DNA of 64,000 bases from Skermanella mucosa (GCF_016765655.2 NZ_CP086106.1:3833001-3897000); one strand, 5' to 3'. Shown: positions 7,214-17,435, counted from the first letter of the stretch. Notes: a model not told the origin generated them from the letters alone. Translations and numbers: made by a program.

Positions 7214-8983
7214 TCAAAACCAGTCCGGCCGCATGTCGAGCAGCGTCGGATCGAGCGAAAGCAGCACCTGGGCATGAGCCCGGGCGCGCGGCAGTTCGTA
7301 ATGGAAGAAGTAGCGGCAGGCCTGGAGCTTGCCCGCCCGGAACGCCGCGTCCGGATGCATCCGGACCGCGACTGCCTGCCTCAGCCACATCCAGGCGACG
7401 ACGGCATGGCCGACCAGATCCAGGTACAGCGAGGCGTTGGCGAGCGCGCGGTCGGCCGGCCCCTCGCCCAGCGCCGCGGTGATCCGCTCGATCAGGTCCC
7501 AGGTCCGCGCCAGGTCTTCGGCGTGGCCGGCCGCCTCCCCGCCCCCGGCCTGGTCGATGGTGGCCCGGACCTCCCGAACCAGCAGCCTGAAGGCGGCACC
7601 GCCCTCCATGGCGACCTTGCGGCCGAGCAGGTCCAGGGCCTGGATGCCGTTGGTGCCCTCGTGGATCGGGTTCAGCCGGTTGTCCCGGTAGAACTGCTCG
7701 ACCGGATACTCCCGGGTATAGCCGTAGCCGCCATGGACCTGGATGGCGAGGTCGTTGGCTTCCAGGCAGTACTGCGCCGGCCAGGCCTTGACCAGCGGCG
7801 TCAGGATGTCGAGCAGGAGCCCCGCCTCGCGCCGGGCGCCCTCGTCCGTGGCGGTGCGCCGCTCGTCGACCAGCCGGGCGGCGTAGAGGCACAGCGCCAG
7901 CCCGCCCTCCACATAGGCTTTCTGGGCCAGCAGCATGCGACGGACATCGGCGTGCTCCATGATGGGTCGCTGCGGCGCCGAGGGGTCCTTAGCCCCCGCC
8001 GGGCGCCCCTGGGGACGGTTCCGGGCGTAATCGAGCGCGTGCAGGTAGCCGGTATAGCCCAGCATGACGGCGCCGAGCCCGACCGCGATGCGGGCCTCGT
8101 TCATCATGTGGAACATGTAGGACAGGCCCTGGTTCGGCTCCCCGACCAGCCAGGCGACGGCGCCTTCCCGCTCCCCGAAGTTCAGCATGGTCGAGGTGGT
8201 GCCCCGCCAGCCCATCTTGTGGATCAGGCCGGCCAGCGCCACGTCGTTGCGCCGCCCGAGGGAGCCGTCCGGCTCGACCAGGAACTTGGGCACCAGGAAC
8301 AGGGAAATGCCCTTGGTCCCGGCCGGCGCCCCGCGGATCCGGCCCAGCACCATGTGGACGATGTTCTCCGACAGGTCGTGATCGCCGCCGGAGATGAAGA
8401 TCTTGTTGCCGGTCAGCCGCCAGGTGCCGTCGCCGGCGGGCTCGGCCATGGTCCTGATGTCGGCCAGTGAAGAGCCCGCATGGGGCTCGGTCAGCGCCAT
8501 GGTGCCGAACCAGCGCCCGGCCAGCATGTTCGGGACATAGCGGGCTTTCTGTTCCTCCGACCCGTGGGCCAGGATCAGGTTGGCCGCCGCCATGGTCAGC
8601 ATGGGATAAGAGGCGGTCGCCAGGTTGGCGGCCTTGAACAGCCCGAAGCCGGCCAGCGCCACCGCATGGGGAAGCTGCATTCCGCCAAGCTCGAAGTCCT
8701 GACCCGCGGCCATCATGCCGGCCCTTGAGAAAGCGTCCAGCGCCTCCCCGACTTCCGGGATCACATGGACCCTGGTGCCGTCGAAGCGGGGTTCCTCCAG
8801 GTCGGACTTGCGGTTATGCGGGGCGAAGTACCGTTCGGCCAACCGAAGCGCCGTATCGATGGAAGCATCGAAGGTCTCGCGGCTATGCTCGGCGAAACGC
8901 TCACGCGTGGTCAGGTCCTGGACCCGGAGAACGTCGTACAGCTGGAAATCCAGGTCGCGCCGGTCGATCAGCAGACTTGGCAT
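7214..8983 (-). CDS. acyl-CoA dehydrogenase, long (about 590-residue) type
   Basis: A 589-residue FAD enzyme that introduces the alpha-beta double bond into acyl-CoA. I start it at MPSLLIDRRDLDFQLYD (ATG at 8983), as in the family; an in-frame start 18 codons upstream gives an Arg-rich extension. It has the N-terminal extra domain, LTEPHAGSSLADI for FAD binding, GNKIFISGGDHDLSENIVHM, the C-terminal helical domain with VHGGYGYTREYPVEQFYRDN, and the tail domain of the acetyl-CoA-dehydrogenase-like type (to FFHYELPRARAHAQVLLSLD). The long form resembles FadE/DmdC-type enzymes. It is first in the operon with the hydroxyacyl-CoA dehydrogenase, and a PsrA-like operator lies about 180 bp upstream of the start. 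Confidence 0.93.
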   Translation of the reverse strand: MPSLLIDRRDLDFQLYDVLRVQDLTTRERFAEHSRETFDASIDTALRLAERYFAPHNRKSDLEEPRFDGTRVHVIPEVGEALDAFSRAGMMAAGQDFELGGMQLPHAVALAGFGLFKAANLATASYPMLTMAAANLILAHGSEEQKARYVPNMLAGRWFGTMALTEPHAGSSLADIRTMAEPAGDGTWRLTGNKIFISGGDHDLSENIVHMVLGRIRGAPAGTKGISLFLVPKFLVEPDGSLGRRNDVALAGLIHKMGWRGTTSTMLNFGEREGAVAWLVGEPNQGLSYMFHMMNEARIAVGLGAVMLGYTGYLHALDYARNRPQGRPAGAKDPSAPQRPIMEHADVRRMLLAQKAYVEGGLALCLYAARLVDERRTATDEGARREAGLLLDILTPLVKAWPAQYCLEANDLAIQVHGGYGYTREYPVEQFYRDNRLNPIHEGTNGIQALDLLGRKVAMEGGAAFRLLVREVRATIDQAGGGEAAGHAEDLARTWDLIERITAALGEGPADRALANASLYLDLVGHAVVAWMWLRQAVAVRMHPDAAFRAGKLQACRYFFHYELPRARAHAQVLLSLDPTLLDMRPDWF

Positions 8984-9160
8984 CACGCTCCGACAACGCC
9001 GGGTCGGCGTGGCGCGACCACCGGCCCGGTCCCGCAAGTCGGGGCCAAGCCGGCAGCAACGGAGAGGCCGGAAACCGGCGTCATCTGCGTAACCTCCCTA
9101 GAGGGGATTGTTCTTCCTGAATGCCCTGGTGTCCGGGCTTAGCGGGACTGTATATTCAAA

Positions 9161-9178
9161 CAAACGTATGAGTCAATC
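9161..9178 (-). promoter_or_regulatory. PsrA-like operator, site A
   Basis: The minus strand reads GATTGACTCATACGTTTG, matching the other four sites of the same type in this window. It is upstream of the acyl-CoA dehydrogenase operon; the distance to the chosen start implies a leader of over 150 bases. Confidence 0.6.
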
Positions 9179-9206
9179 ACGCAGGTGGCTCATGGGAGCG
9201 GAAATC

Positions 9207-9599
9207 CTATGGATTCCGCCAGAATGCGGCTCGCTCGTCCAACTTGGCCTTCAGGTCGTCCCGCGCCCTCTCCATGGCGTCGATGTCGGTCATCTCCATC
9301 GCCTCGCGGCAGTCCGCGCAAAATCCGGCGGTTTCCTGGATGGAAAACAGTATGAGGTCGAACCTCCACAGCATCAGCCCCAGATGGACCGACAGCAGGT
9401 CGAGTTGGTGCTGGAGCGTGCCGATCTCACCCCGGAACGCGTCCATATCCTCGACATGCGGAGCCGGACGGCCCGCGGCATGCGGGGCGCGCGCGGCGAC
9501 TGCCTGCTGGAAATCGATGATCTTGGCCGTCCCCATGATCACGCGGCCTGGACGCCGGCCATCCGGCTCACCGGAGTTCGGCAGCCCGTTCATTGTCAT
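9207..9599 (-). CDS. hypothetical protein with paired Cys
   Basis: A 130-residue soluble protein starting at the ATG at 9599 behind GAGGAGGAATC; a second ATG two codons later is equally possible. An N-terminal polar segment (about 1-35) precedes a predominantly helical core: IGTLQHQLDLLSVHLGLMLW, RFDLILFSIQETAGFCADCR, then MEMTDIDAMERARDDL. The CADC pair could bind a metal or form a redox pair. I do not recognise the family. The 282-bp gap to the next minus-strand gene end is AT-rich and holds its promoter. Confidence 0.6.
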   Translation of the reverse strand: MTMNGLPNSGEPDGRRPGRVIMGTAKIIDFQQAVAARAPHAAGRPAPHVEDMDAFRGEIGTLQHQLDLLSVHLGLMLWRFDLILFSIQETAGFCADCREAMEMTDIDAMERARDDLKAKLDERAAFWRNP

Positions 9600-9881
9600 G
9601 ATTCCTCCTCGGTAAGCAGGCAAAGGATTTCGATCCCGCAAGAGAGTTCCGGAATAACTTCGCTTGGAAACCGCTCCTGCCTGATGACGAGAAAGCTAGA
9701 TGTTTTTGCACAAAACAGTAATTGAGCTAAAGGTTAGAGGTCGAAGTTTTGCGGTGACCGGGCGTATAAGGCCGTTACATAGAATGTCATACACGCAGGC
9801 CAGGACATCGGCGGCTGCTCCATGCCGCCGCGCCTGAGGACGGGCCGGCGGCATCGCCTTCGGTGGACGGGGTCGGACCGG

Positions 9882-10349
9882 TCAGTCGATCTCGGCCAGC
9901 GCTGCGCTGAATGCCTCCGCTATCTGAACCATGGCGAAAGGCTTCACAAGGTAGCCGAAGGGTTCGGCGGCGGCCGCGCGCCGCCGGGTCGGCGCGTCGG
10001 ACTGGGCGCTCATGAAGATGGAGCGGATGCCGGGGTCCTCCCTGATCTCCAAGGCTGCCTGGATCCCGTCGGAGCCCCTGGCAAGGCGGATGTCCATCAG
10101 CACGACATCGGGGCGAAGCCGCCTCGCCGCCTCGACGGCAGCATGTCCGGTATCGACCGTGGCGATGACATCATGCCCGAGTTGGAGGACCATGTCCTCG
10201 ATATGCATGGCGGTAATGGCCTCATCCTCGACGATGAGGACGCGGAGCGCGCGACGGAGCCGCTCCACCCCGCCGGCGCCCGATTCCGCGGCATAGGCAG
10301 GTCGGCACATCATGCGATGATTGCAACCGGCGTAACCCAAGTTTTGCAT
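9882..10349 (-). CDS. response regulator receiver protein
   Basis: A single CheY-like receiver domain (from RVLIVEDEAITAMHIEDMVL to the C-terminus) with the acidic residues VEDE, the phosphoacceptor in VVLMDIRL, the switch residue in IFMSAQS and the Lys of YLVKPF. There is no output domain. The first 30-40 residues before the domain are atypical, so the true start may lie downstream (ATG near 10313 or a GTG near the domain edge). It is divergent from the PAS-HWE kinase gene with 92 bp between them, a common arrangement for a kinase and its single-domain partner; the pairing is inference. Confidence 0.82.
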   Translation of the reverse strand: MQNLGYAGCNHRMMCRPAYAAESGAGGVERLRRALRVLIVEDEAITAMHIEDMVLQLGHDVIATVDTGHAAVEAARRLRPDVVLMDIRLARGSDGIQAALEIREDPGIRSIFMSAQSDAPTRRRAAAAEPFGYLVKPFAMVQIAEAFSAALAEID

Positions 10350-10441
10350 TCCGCCTTAGCTTTCTTCGCAGTTTATTGAACGGCGGGATATGATCGCCGC
10401 TCGTCGGGCATGATGTCACACCGATACCAGGGAGTACCAGT

Positions 10442-11422
10442 ATGTCGAAGGCGGACAGGGATGGCGAACACCAGTTCCGCCTGCTTGCCGATAACGCTCC
10501 GGTCATGATCTGGCGATCCGACCTGACCAAGGCATGCGATTTCTTCAACAAGCCGTGGCTCGAATTCTCGGGCCGGACCATGGAAGAGGAACTTGGATTC
10601 GGCTGGGCCGAGGGGGTCCATCCCGAGGATCACGATCGTTGCGTCCGGATCTACACGACTAGCTTCGACACGCGCGAATGCTTCACCATGCCGTACCGGC
10701 TCAGGCGGCATGACGGGGAGTATCGCTGGCTGCTGGACAATGGACGCCCCTATCACGATGCCGACGGCTCCTTCGCCGGCTATTTCGGTTCTTGCATCGA
10801 CATCACCGACATGAAGCAGGCGCTGGACGACAAGGACGTGCTGCTGCGCGAGGTGCATCACCGGGTCCGCAACAACATGCAGCTGATCTCAAGCCTCCTC
10901 GAAATGCAGGCCAGCACCGCCCAGGCACCGGAAGCCAGGAGCAAGCTGCAGGAGACCGCCTGGCGCGTCCGGTCGATCGCACTGGCGCAAGAGCAGCTTC
11001 ACGAGGCCGGGAACTTCTCGAACGTCGATCTGGGGGACTATGTCCGGTCCCTCATCCTGGCGGTGGCGGACATGAGCGAGCGAATCACCTTTGAGGTCGA
11101 TGTCGATCAGATCCCTTTCCCGCTGGACCGGGCGGTGCCCACCGGGCTGATCGTCAACGAGTTGCTGACGAACTCCCTGAAACACGCGTTCCCCGGCGAC
11201 AGGGCCGGTACCGTCCGGGTCGAGGCGCGCCGGGGAGACGACGGAACGGTGACGATCACCATCTCCGACGACGGCGTCGGTCTGCCCTCGACCGACTTGC
11301 CGGAACGGGCGCGGAGCCTGGGATACCGCTTGGTCAAGCGGCTGGGCATGCAGGCGGGAGCCCGGATCTCGGTGGAGAACGCCTGCGGCACCCGCCACCG
11401 GATCGTCCTGTCCCCGGCGTGA
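10442..11422 (+). CDS. PAS-domain sensor histidine kinase (HisKA_2/HWE-type)
   Basis: A 326-residue soluble kinase without membrane segments. Residues about 8-125 are a PAS domain of PAS_3 type (FRLLADNAPVMIWRSDL, EGVHPEDHDRC, YRLRRHDGEYRWLLDNGRP, then GSCIDITD). Residues about 130-205 are a HisKA_2 dimerisation domain with the phosphorylated His at 139/140 in LLREVHHRVRNNMQLISSLL. The ATPase domain follows, with the N box LIVNELLTNSLKHAF and G box SDDGVGLP. Such kinases feed general-stress and related pathways in alphaproteobacteria. The divergent receiver gene is the obvious candidate partner. Confidence 0.9.
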   Translation: MSKADRDGEHQFRLLADNAPVMIWRSDLTKACDFFNKPWLEFSGRTMEEELGFGWAEGVHPEDHDRCVRIYTTSFDTRECFTMPYRLRRHDGEYRWLLDNGRPYHDADGSFAGYFGSCIDITDMKQALDDKDVLLREVHHRVRNNMQLISSLLEMQASTAQAPEARSKLQETAWRVRSIALAQEQLHEAGNFSNVDLGDYVRSLILAVADMSERITFEVDVDQIPFPLDRAVPTGLIVNELLTNSLKHAFPGDRAGTVRVEARRGDDGTVTITISDDGVGLPSTDLPERARSLGYRLVKRLGMQAGARISVENACGTRHRIVLSPA

Positions 11423-11498
11423 CGCGAGGCGCCATCGGCCGTGGTTCAGACCCGTCCCCGGAAGGAAGGGCCGGCCCACGGCGGATGGTCGCGACCAC

Positions 11499-12269
11499 CT
11501 ACTTGCGCGCTCGGATCGCCGCCAGCCGGTCCGAGAGGGCGGCCGGGGCCGGCGCCTGCCCTGAGGCGAGACGCAGGGCCGCCGCGATGTTGGGGTCGTC
11601 CTCCTCCGGCTTGGTCGGCTTGAGCAGCTTGGCCTTGGACGCCGCCGCGTCGGCCGACGCCATGTCGCGGGCCGCCGAATCCTGCATCGCCTTCAGCGCC
11701 ACGCTGAGACCGCTCGTGGCGCTCGCCAGCCCGGCGGCCTGCCGGGCGGCTTCGGCCCGGCGCTCGGCCGCCTCGCGCTGCTGCTGGGCGCGCGACATGT
11801 CCCGCTGGGCGCGGTCGAGTTCGCTGCGGGCGCGCTTCAGCTTCGTGCCGGCATCGGCATAGGTCTGCTCCAGCATTTCCAGGAATTCCTGGGCATCCTT
11901 GGCCTCGGCCTCCTCGCGCTCGATCTCCGGCGCCATTTCCTCCAGCATGGAGACCAGGGTGTTCAAACTCTTCTCGAAAGCCGCCTTGCGGCCCGGGTCG
12001 GTTTCCGCGGCGACCTGATTCTCGATCTGCTCGGCGGCGGCAAGGCGCTGCCGCGACAGGGCGTTGATCGCGTCGGCTTCCTTCTTTTCCCGCTCGTAGC
12101 TGGCGCGGGCATGGGCGACCTGGAGGCCCAGGTCGTCCAGATGCTGCTCCATGGTGCGCAGTTCAGCCTCGGTCGCGGCCTGCGGGTCCCACCGGACCAG
12201 CGCCTCGACGCTGGCCTGGACGGCGCGGTCCGTCTTGACACCGACGAGGTTGCGAATGAACGAGATCAT
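11499..12269 (-). CDS. yjfJ: PspA/IM30-like coiled-coil protein (YjfJ type)
   Basis: A 256-residue protein that is almost entirely helical coiled coil (residues about 30-190, rich in Ala, Glu, Arg and Gln), with the N-terminal segment MISFIRNLVGVKTDRAVQ typical of membrane-contacting PspA/Vipp proteins and a disordered C-terminal tail. PspA-family proteins form membrane-associated oligomers that protect the envelope under stress. It follows a DUF350 protein and a DUF2491 protein on the same strand, the same three families as yjfJ, yjfL and yjfK in Escherichia coli, which supports the assignment. The symbol is by family and context, not by strong sequence identity. Confidence 0.75.
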   Translation of the reverse strand: MISFIRNLVGVKTDRAVQASVEALVRWDPQAATEAELRTMEQHLDDLGLQVAHARASYEREKKEADAINALSRQRLAAAEQIENQVAAETDPGRKAAFEKSLNTLVSMLEEMAPEIEREEAEAKDAQEFLEMLEQTYADAGTKLKRARSELDRAQRDMSRAQQQREAAERRAEAARQAAGLASATSGLSVALKAMQDSAARDMASADAAASKAKLLKPTKPEEDDPNIAAALRLASGQAPAPAALSDRLAAIRARK

Positions 12270-12309
12270 CTAGGGCTCCTTGCCAAATTGGTCGATGCAG
12301 ATTTGGGCA

Positions 12310-12735
12310 TCATCCCGCCATCGCGCCAGCGTTCAACAGGCCGATTCCGATCTGAATTCCCGCCAGGGTCAGGGCCGCCGCCACATTCCCCCCTTCGATC
12401 ATCGGCCGCATGTCGCGGAACAGCAGGGTCGCGATGCCGAAGGCGGCGAGCTGGAGCACCAGGGCGATCAGGCCCCAGATCACGATGTCCAGCAGGAACA
12501 GGCTGGTGGCGAGCGTGGCGCCCAGCGGTATCGCGAAGGCCACGATGGTGCCGCCATAGACGATGCCGGCGGCGATGTTGCCGCCGCGGACGAGGTGCCG
12601 CTCGTTGAACGGGGTTATCGCGGTGTAGCAGGCGACGCCGAGCGCCAGCAGCAGCAGGGTCACCGCGAAGTGCAGCAGCAGGACGGGCAGGCCCTGGCCA
12701 AGGCTGGTGAGGACGGTGCCGAAATCGGTTTCCAT
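12310..12735 (-). CDS. yjfL: DUF350 family membrane protein (YjfL-like)
   Basis: A 141-residue inner-membrane protein with four predicted membrane segments (residues about 13-38, 50-72, 80-105, 118-140). Features include the polar TPFNERHLVRGGNIAAGIVY junction and a second internal repeat-like half with MRPMIEGGNVAAALTLAG. The two similar GGN-AAxxxxxG blocks indicate an internal duplication, typical of DUF350. The function is unknown. It lies between the DUF2491 and PspA-like genes with short gaps, so it is probably part of one envelope-stress operon. Confidence 0.82.
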   Translation of the reverse strand: METDFGTVLTSLGQGLPVLLLHFAVTLLLLALGVACYTAITPFNERHLVRGGNIAAGIVYGGTIVAFAIPLGATLATSLFLLDIVIWGLIALVLQLAAFGIATLLFRDMRPMIEGGNVAAALTLAGIQIGIGLLNAGAMAG

Positions 12736-12778
12736 GGGGTGTCCGTGCTTCTTGGATGGCGGGTCGGGTCGGGCCGGC

Positions 12779-14476
12779 TCAGGCGAGGGAGAGCATGGCG
12801 GGATTGATGTCGATGCCGGCGTGGATCTCGACCCAGGCCTGGCTGCCCTCCTCCACCGCCGACACCATGATGTATTCGGTCGGCGGCGCCGGATCGGCGG
12901 CCCCGGTCGGAGCGGCGTAGAGCATGGTGTTGACCGTCCTGACGGTCATGCCGTTGGCGTCGGTGCCGTTCTCGTACTGGGTGTGCGGCGGAATGCGCGA
13001 CGGCCCGGGCGCCCAAAGGCGCGGATAGACCTTGCCGTCCTTGGTCTGGAACTCCGGCCAGCCGATCATGCCTTCGCGCTTGTCCAGCCAGAAACCCCAC
13101 TCCTCCTCGCTGCCCGGCTGGACCTCGTCCATCAGGGAGAAGAAGCGGCATTCGTCGGGCTGGCCCGCGGTGTTCAGGTGGATCTGGAAGAATCCCTTCT
13201 CCTCCGGCAGGTAGAGCCGGTGCAGCGTGGCGGCGCCGTCGCCGACGGTGGAGACCATGGCGACGCTGACCAGCATGTTGGAGCCGGAGACCTCGCTGGG
13301 CGCCGCGACCTTGGTCGTGCCGCCGGCCAGGATGAAGGGCGTCGGGTCCAGGGTCAGCGTCATGCCCACCCGGAACAGCGACGGCTTGTAGGTTTCGCCC
13401 GACAATTTCTGACGCAGGATATTGCCTGCGGTCCTAAGATTGCTCATGGAGCCACTCCCTCCGGAACGGGCGGGCCGCGCGCCCTTCTGCTTTCGCCACA
13501 GCCAGACCAGGAAAATCACGCCTCCGCCGACCAGTACGATCGCGACGAGGCCGAACTCGCCGAAACCGCCCGAATCGGCCGGCGAGTCGGCGGTCCCGGC
13601 CAGCGCGACCTCGCGCGGGGTGTCGGGCGGCAGGTATTCGGGATCGCGGGGTTCGCCCTGCTTGGCGTCCAGGGATTGGTCGAGCGAGTTCAATTTCGAT
13701 CGCAGGTCGGCGTTGTCGGCGGCGAGGCGGTCGGCCTCGGCCCGCCATTGCTGGTAGCCCGGATCGTTCTGATGGTTATGGAAGAAATCGGCGTAGCCGG
13801 GGCGGGTCAGGTTATCGAGCAGGAACCACAGGAACAGTCCGTCCCAGATCCCGAACCGGGACGCCGAACGGGCCGCGTAGCCGGGCACCGACCAGCCGCG
13901 CGCCCCGCCCCAGCCGCCGAAGCCGCCACCGTACCCGCCGCCCGAATATCCGCGACCGAAGGAGCCGCCGTACCCTCCCCCACCATAGCTTCCGCCGGTG
14001 CCCGAGCCCCAGCCCCAGCCGGAGCCGCCGCTGCGCCGCTGCCCGCCGTACTGGGTGCCGTAATCTGGCCTGGGCGCGGTCGGAGCCGCCGCGGCCGGGG
14101 GCTGCTGCTGTTCGCGGTAGCGGCTGAGCGCATCGCCGCCGGACTGGCGCGACACGGCGCGGTCGCCCGCGGAGGGCGCGCCGGAGCCGAAGATGCCGCC
14201 GCCCGACGTGGACGGCCGGGAATAGCCGCCGCTGGCCGACGGCGTCCTGCTCGACCGGCTCGTGCTCCCGAACGACGGCGTGCGCGAATAGCTGCTGCTC
14301 GGCCGTGAATAGCCGCCCGACGACCGTGAACCACCGGACCGCGGGCGTGCCTCCGCATGGTCCACGCCCATGGTGACCTCGACGCGGCCGCCGGACGGCC
14401 AGCGTTCCAGCGCCGGGGCGCCGGTCAGGACCAGCGCGGCGCCGAGCGCCACCACCTTGAGCCATCGCCAAGTCAT
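12779..14476 (-). CDS. Gly/Ser-rich membrane protein fused to a DUF2491 (YjfK-like) domain
   Basis: A 565-residue protein. The start at MTWRWLKVVALGAALVLTGA (ATG at 14476) gives a signal peptide. Residues about 45-200 are low-complexity Gly, Ser, Tyr and Arg (repeated YSRPSSS and GYGG blocks), then a hydrophobic patch GIWDGLFLWFLLDNL. A coiled-coil segment follows at about 235-260 and a membrane helix near 310 (FGLVAIVLVGGGVIFLVWLW). After a basic stretch, SNLRTAGNILRQKLSGETYK begins a DUF2491 domain running to the C-terminus. YjfK of enteric bacteria has only the last domain, so this is a fusion that places it on the cytoplasmic side of the membrane. Probably cotranscribed with the DUF350 and PspA-like genes. 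Confidence 0.8.
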   Translation of the reverse strand: MTWRWLKVVALGAALVLTGAPALERWPSGGRVEVTMGVDHAEARPRSGGSRSSGGYSRPSSSYSRTPSFGSTSRSSRTPSASGGYSRPSTSGGGIFGSGAPSAGDRAVSRQSGGDALSRYREQQQPPAAAAPTAPRPDYGTQYGGQRRSGGSGWGWGSGTGGSYGGGGYGGSFGRGYSGGGYGGGFGGWGGARGWSVPGYAARSASRFGIWDGLFLWFLLDNLTRPGYADFFHNHQNDPGYQQWRAEADRLAADNADLRSKLNSLDQSLDAKQGEPRDPEYLPPDTPREVALAGTADSPADSGGFGEFGLVAIVLVGGGVIFLVWLWRKQKGARPARSGGSGSMSNLRTAGNILRQKLSGETYKPSLFRVGMTLTLDPTPFILAGGTTKVAAPSEVSGSNMLVSVAMVSTVGDGAATLHRLYLPEEKGFFQIHLNTAGQPDECRFFSLMDEVQPGSEEEWGFWLDKREGMIGWPEFQTKDGKVYPRLWAPGPSRIPPHTQYENGTDANGMTVRTVNTMLYAAPTGAADPAPPTEYIMVSAVEEGSQAWVEIHAGIDINPAMLSLA

Positions 14477-14614
14477 CTGCAGGAGCCGATCCTTCCGAAA
14501 ATTCGGTGCCAACGAAACGCGGCACGGAACCGTCAACACGTCGGGAAGCCTTTTATCCCTTCCGCGGTCCGGGCGGGAAGCCTCTTTATCGGCGACGAGA
14601 TCGGATAATCCGGC

Positions 14615-15823
<1,209 letters not shown>

Positions 15824-15851
15824 GGCGTTCTCTCCCCTAACCGGTGAATTC

Positions 15852-15872
15852 ATTCAAACGATCGTTTCAATC
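15852..15872 (-). promoter_or_regulatory. PsrA-like operator, site B
   Basis: The perfect core AAACGATCGTTT lies inside GATTGAAACGATCGTTTG (minus strand). It fits the published PsrA form GAAAC-N4-GTTTG exactly and lies 29 bases upstream of the chosen GTG start of the acyl-CoA dehydrogenase. Confidence 0.7.
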
Positions 15873-15932
15873 ACGCACGATAAATGCTCCCCCTGCCCTT
15901 TGTCCATTGCCTTATGAGAGGTCATCGACATT

Positions 15933-15950
15933 GATTGAAGCGAACGTATG
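15933..15950 (+). promoter_or_regulatory. PsrA-like operator, site C1
   Basis: GATTGAAGCGAACGTATG lies 40 bases upstream of the TetR gene. It is the weaker of two adjacent sites. Confidence 0.5.
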
Positions 15951-15956
15951 AAATAA

Positions 15957-15975
15957 GATTGAAACGTTGTTTGAA
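15957..15975 (+). promoter_or_regulatory. PsrA-like operator, site C2
   Basis: GATTGAAACGTTGTTTGAA lies 15 bases before the TetR start codon and fits GAAAC-N3-GTTTG. The position suggests autorepression. Confidence 0.65.
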
Positions 15976-15989
15976 CGCGGAACGGGACC

Positions 15990-16670
15990 ATGCGCGGATC
16001 GGAGACCAAGGAGATCATCCTGGACACGGCGGAGCGGCTGTTCGCGGAGCGGAGCTTCGCCAGCGTGTCCCTGCGGGAGATCACGGCCGCCGCGGGCGTC
16101 AACCTGGCGGCGGTGAACTACCATTTCGGCTCCAAGGACGCCCTGCTGCTGGCTGTGTTCAAGCGGCGCGCCGCCGACCTCAACCGGGAGCGGGTGGCGT
16201 TGCTGAGGGAGGCGGAGGCGCGCGCCGCCGGCGGACCGGTTCCCCTGAGGGAAATCCTGTACGCGCTCCTCTGCCCGCCGATCCGCTGGACCCAGAATCC
16301 CAGCGGCGGGCTGTCGGTCTTCATCCAGTTCATGGCGCGGGTGCGCACCGACGGCACGCCGGAGATGCGCAGCCTGATGGACAAGGATGTCGGGCACCTG
16401 CAGCGGTTCGTGGTGCCGCTGGGCCGGGCACTGCCCCATCTGCCGCAGGAGGAGATCTACTGGCGCCTGCACTTCACGCTGGCGCTCATGCACTACACCA
16501 TCACCGACCTGGGCCGGCTGGAAGCCATCTCCGGCGGCCTGTGCGACCTGGAGGATACCGACGCGCTGGTCGAGCGGATGATCGATTTCGCGGTGGCCGG
16601 TTTCCACGGGCCCCATGCCGCCGCGGCCGCCAGGGCCGCGGCGCCGGAGACGGCCTCGGCGTCAGGATAA
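15990..16670 (+). CDS. TetR-family transcriptional regulator, PsrA-like
   Basis: A 226-residue regulator. The N-terminal helix-turn-helix (residues about 5-50) has the TetR pattern LDTAERLFAERSFASVSLRE followed by VNLAAVNYHFGSKDALLLAV. The C-terminal ligand domain (about 80-205) contains GGLSVFIQFMARV and LHFTLALMHYTITDLGRLE, like the C-terminal domain of PsrA-type fatty-acid sensors. PsrA binds long-chain fatty acids and represses beta-oxidation genes. Two operator-like sites precede this gene and related sites precede three neighbouring lipid-oxidation transcripts. The last nine bases overlap the convergent surE gene. Confidence 0.88.
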   Translation: MRGSETKEIILDTAERLFAERSFASVSLREITAAAGVNLAAVNYHFGSKDALLLAVFKRRAADLNRERVALLREAEARAAGGPVPLREILYALLCPPIRWTQNPSGGLSVFIQFMARVRTDGTPEMRSLMDKDVGHLQRFVVPLGRALPHLPQEEIYWRLHFTLALMHYTITDLGRLEAISGGLCDLEDTDALVERMIDFAVAGFHGPHAAAAARAAAPETASASG

Positions 16671-17435
16671 CGCCTGGCGCAGGTCGGCCATGGCATCCAG
16701 GTCGGTGCGGTCGAACTTCAGCGGGGTGACCGCCACCGCGCCCCGCTTGAGCGCCGCGACGTCGGTGTCCGGAGCCAACTCCCGGCGCTCGCGCAGGAAG
16801 CGCAGCCAGTAATAGGCTTTCTCTCGGGTATCCTCCCGCTGTTCGATTCCGATATGCAGGATGCCGCCCTCGCCCTGGCGGACCGCCTCCATCGCGGTGA
16901 CCTGCTCCGGCGGAACGTCGGGGAAGTTCACGTTGTAGCACAGGTTGCCCGACCATCCGCCCACCGTCAGGCTGCGGATCACCTTCGGTGCCCAGTGGGC
17001 CGCCGTCTGCCAGGGCACGGAGTTGCGGGTACGGTAGGACTGGCTCAGCGCGATTCCACGGATACCCAGGAACAGGGCGGTCATGGCGCCCGCGACCGTG
17101 CCGGAATAGGCCACGTCGTCGCCCAGGTTGGCGCCCGCGTTGATGCCGGACAGCACGAGGTCGGGCCGCTGGTCGCCCATCAGGTGCTGCACGCCCATCA
17201 GGATGCAGTCGGCCGGCGTGCCGTTGACGCTGTAGCGCCGGTGCCCGCGCTCCCGGACGCGGATCGGCTGGTGCAGGCTGATCGAATTGGCCGTGCCGCT
17301 CTGGTCGGCTTCCGGCGCCACCACCCAGACTTCATGCGCCAGCGTCGCCGCGACCTCCTCCAGGATGTCCAGGCCCGGCTCGCCGATGCCGTCGTCGTTG
17401 GTCAGCAGCACGCGGTTGAACGGACGGTCCGTCAT
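16662..17435 (-). CDS. surE: 5'/3'-nucleotidase SurE
   Basis: A 257-residue metal-dependent phosphatase that removes phosphate from nucleoside monophosphates, with possible exopolyphosphatase activity. The start is the ATG at 17435 behind AAGGAGAAA. The metal-binding N-terminus is LLTNDDGIGEPGLDILEEVA, followed by WVVAPEADQSGTANSISL and the DLVLSGINAGANLGDDVAYSG-type loop with SGTVAGAMTALFLG. The C-terminal half is slightly divergent but of normal length. It is usually next to pcm, which is absent here. It converges on and overlaps the TetR gene and is divergent from the SDR gene. Confidence 0.93.
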   Translation of the reverse strand: MTDRPFNRVLLTNDDGIGEPGLDILEEVAATLAHEVWVVAPEADQSGTANSISLHQPIRVRERGHRRYSVNGTPADCILMGVQHLMGDQRPDLVLSGINAGANLGDDVAYSGTVAGAMTALFLGIRGIALSQSYRTRNSVPWQTAAHWAPKVIRSLTVGGWSGNLCYNVNFPDVPPEQVTAMEAVRQGEGGILHIGIEQREDTREKAYYWLRFLRERRELAPDTDVAALKRGAVAVTPLKFDRTDLDAMADLRQALS

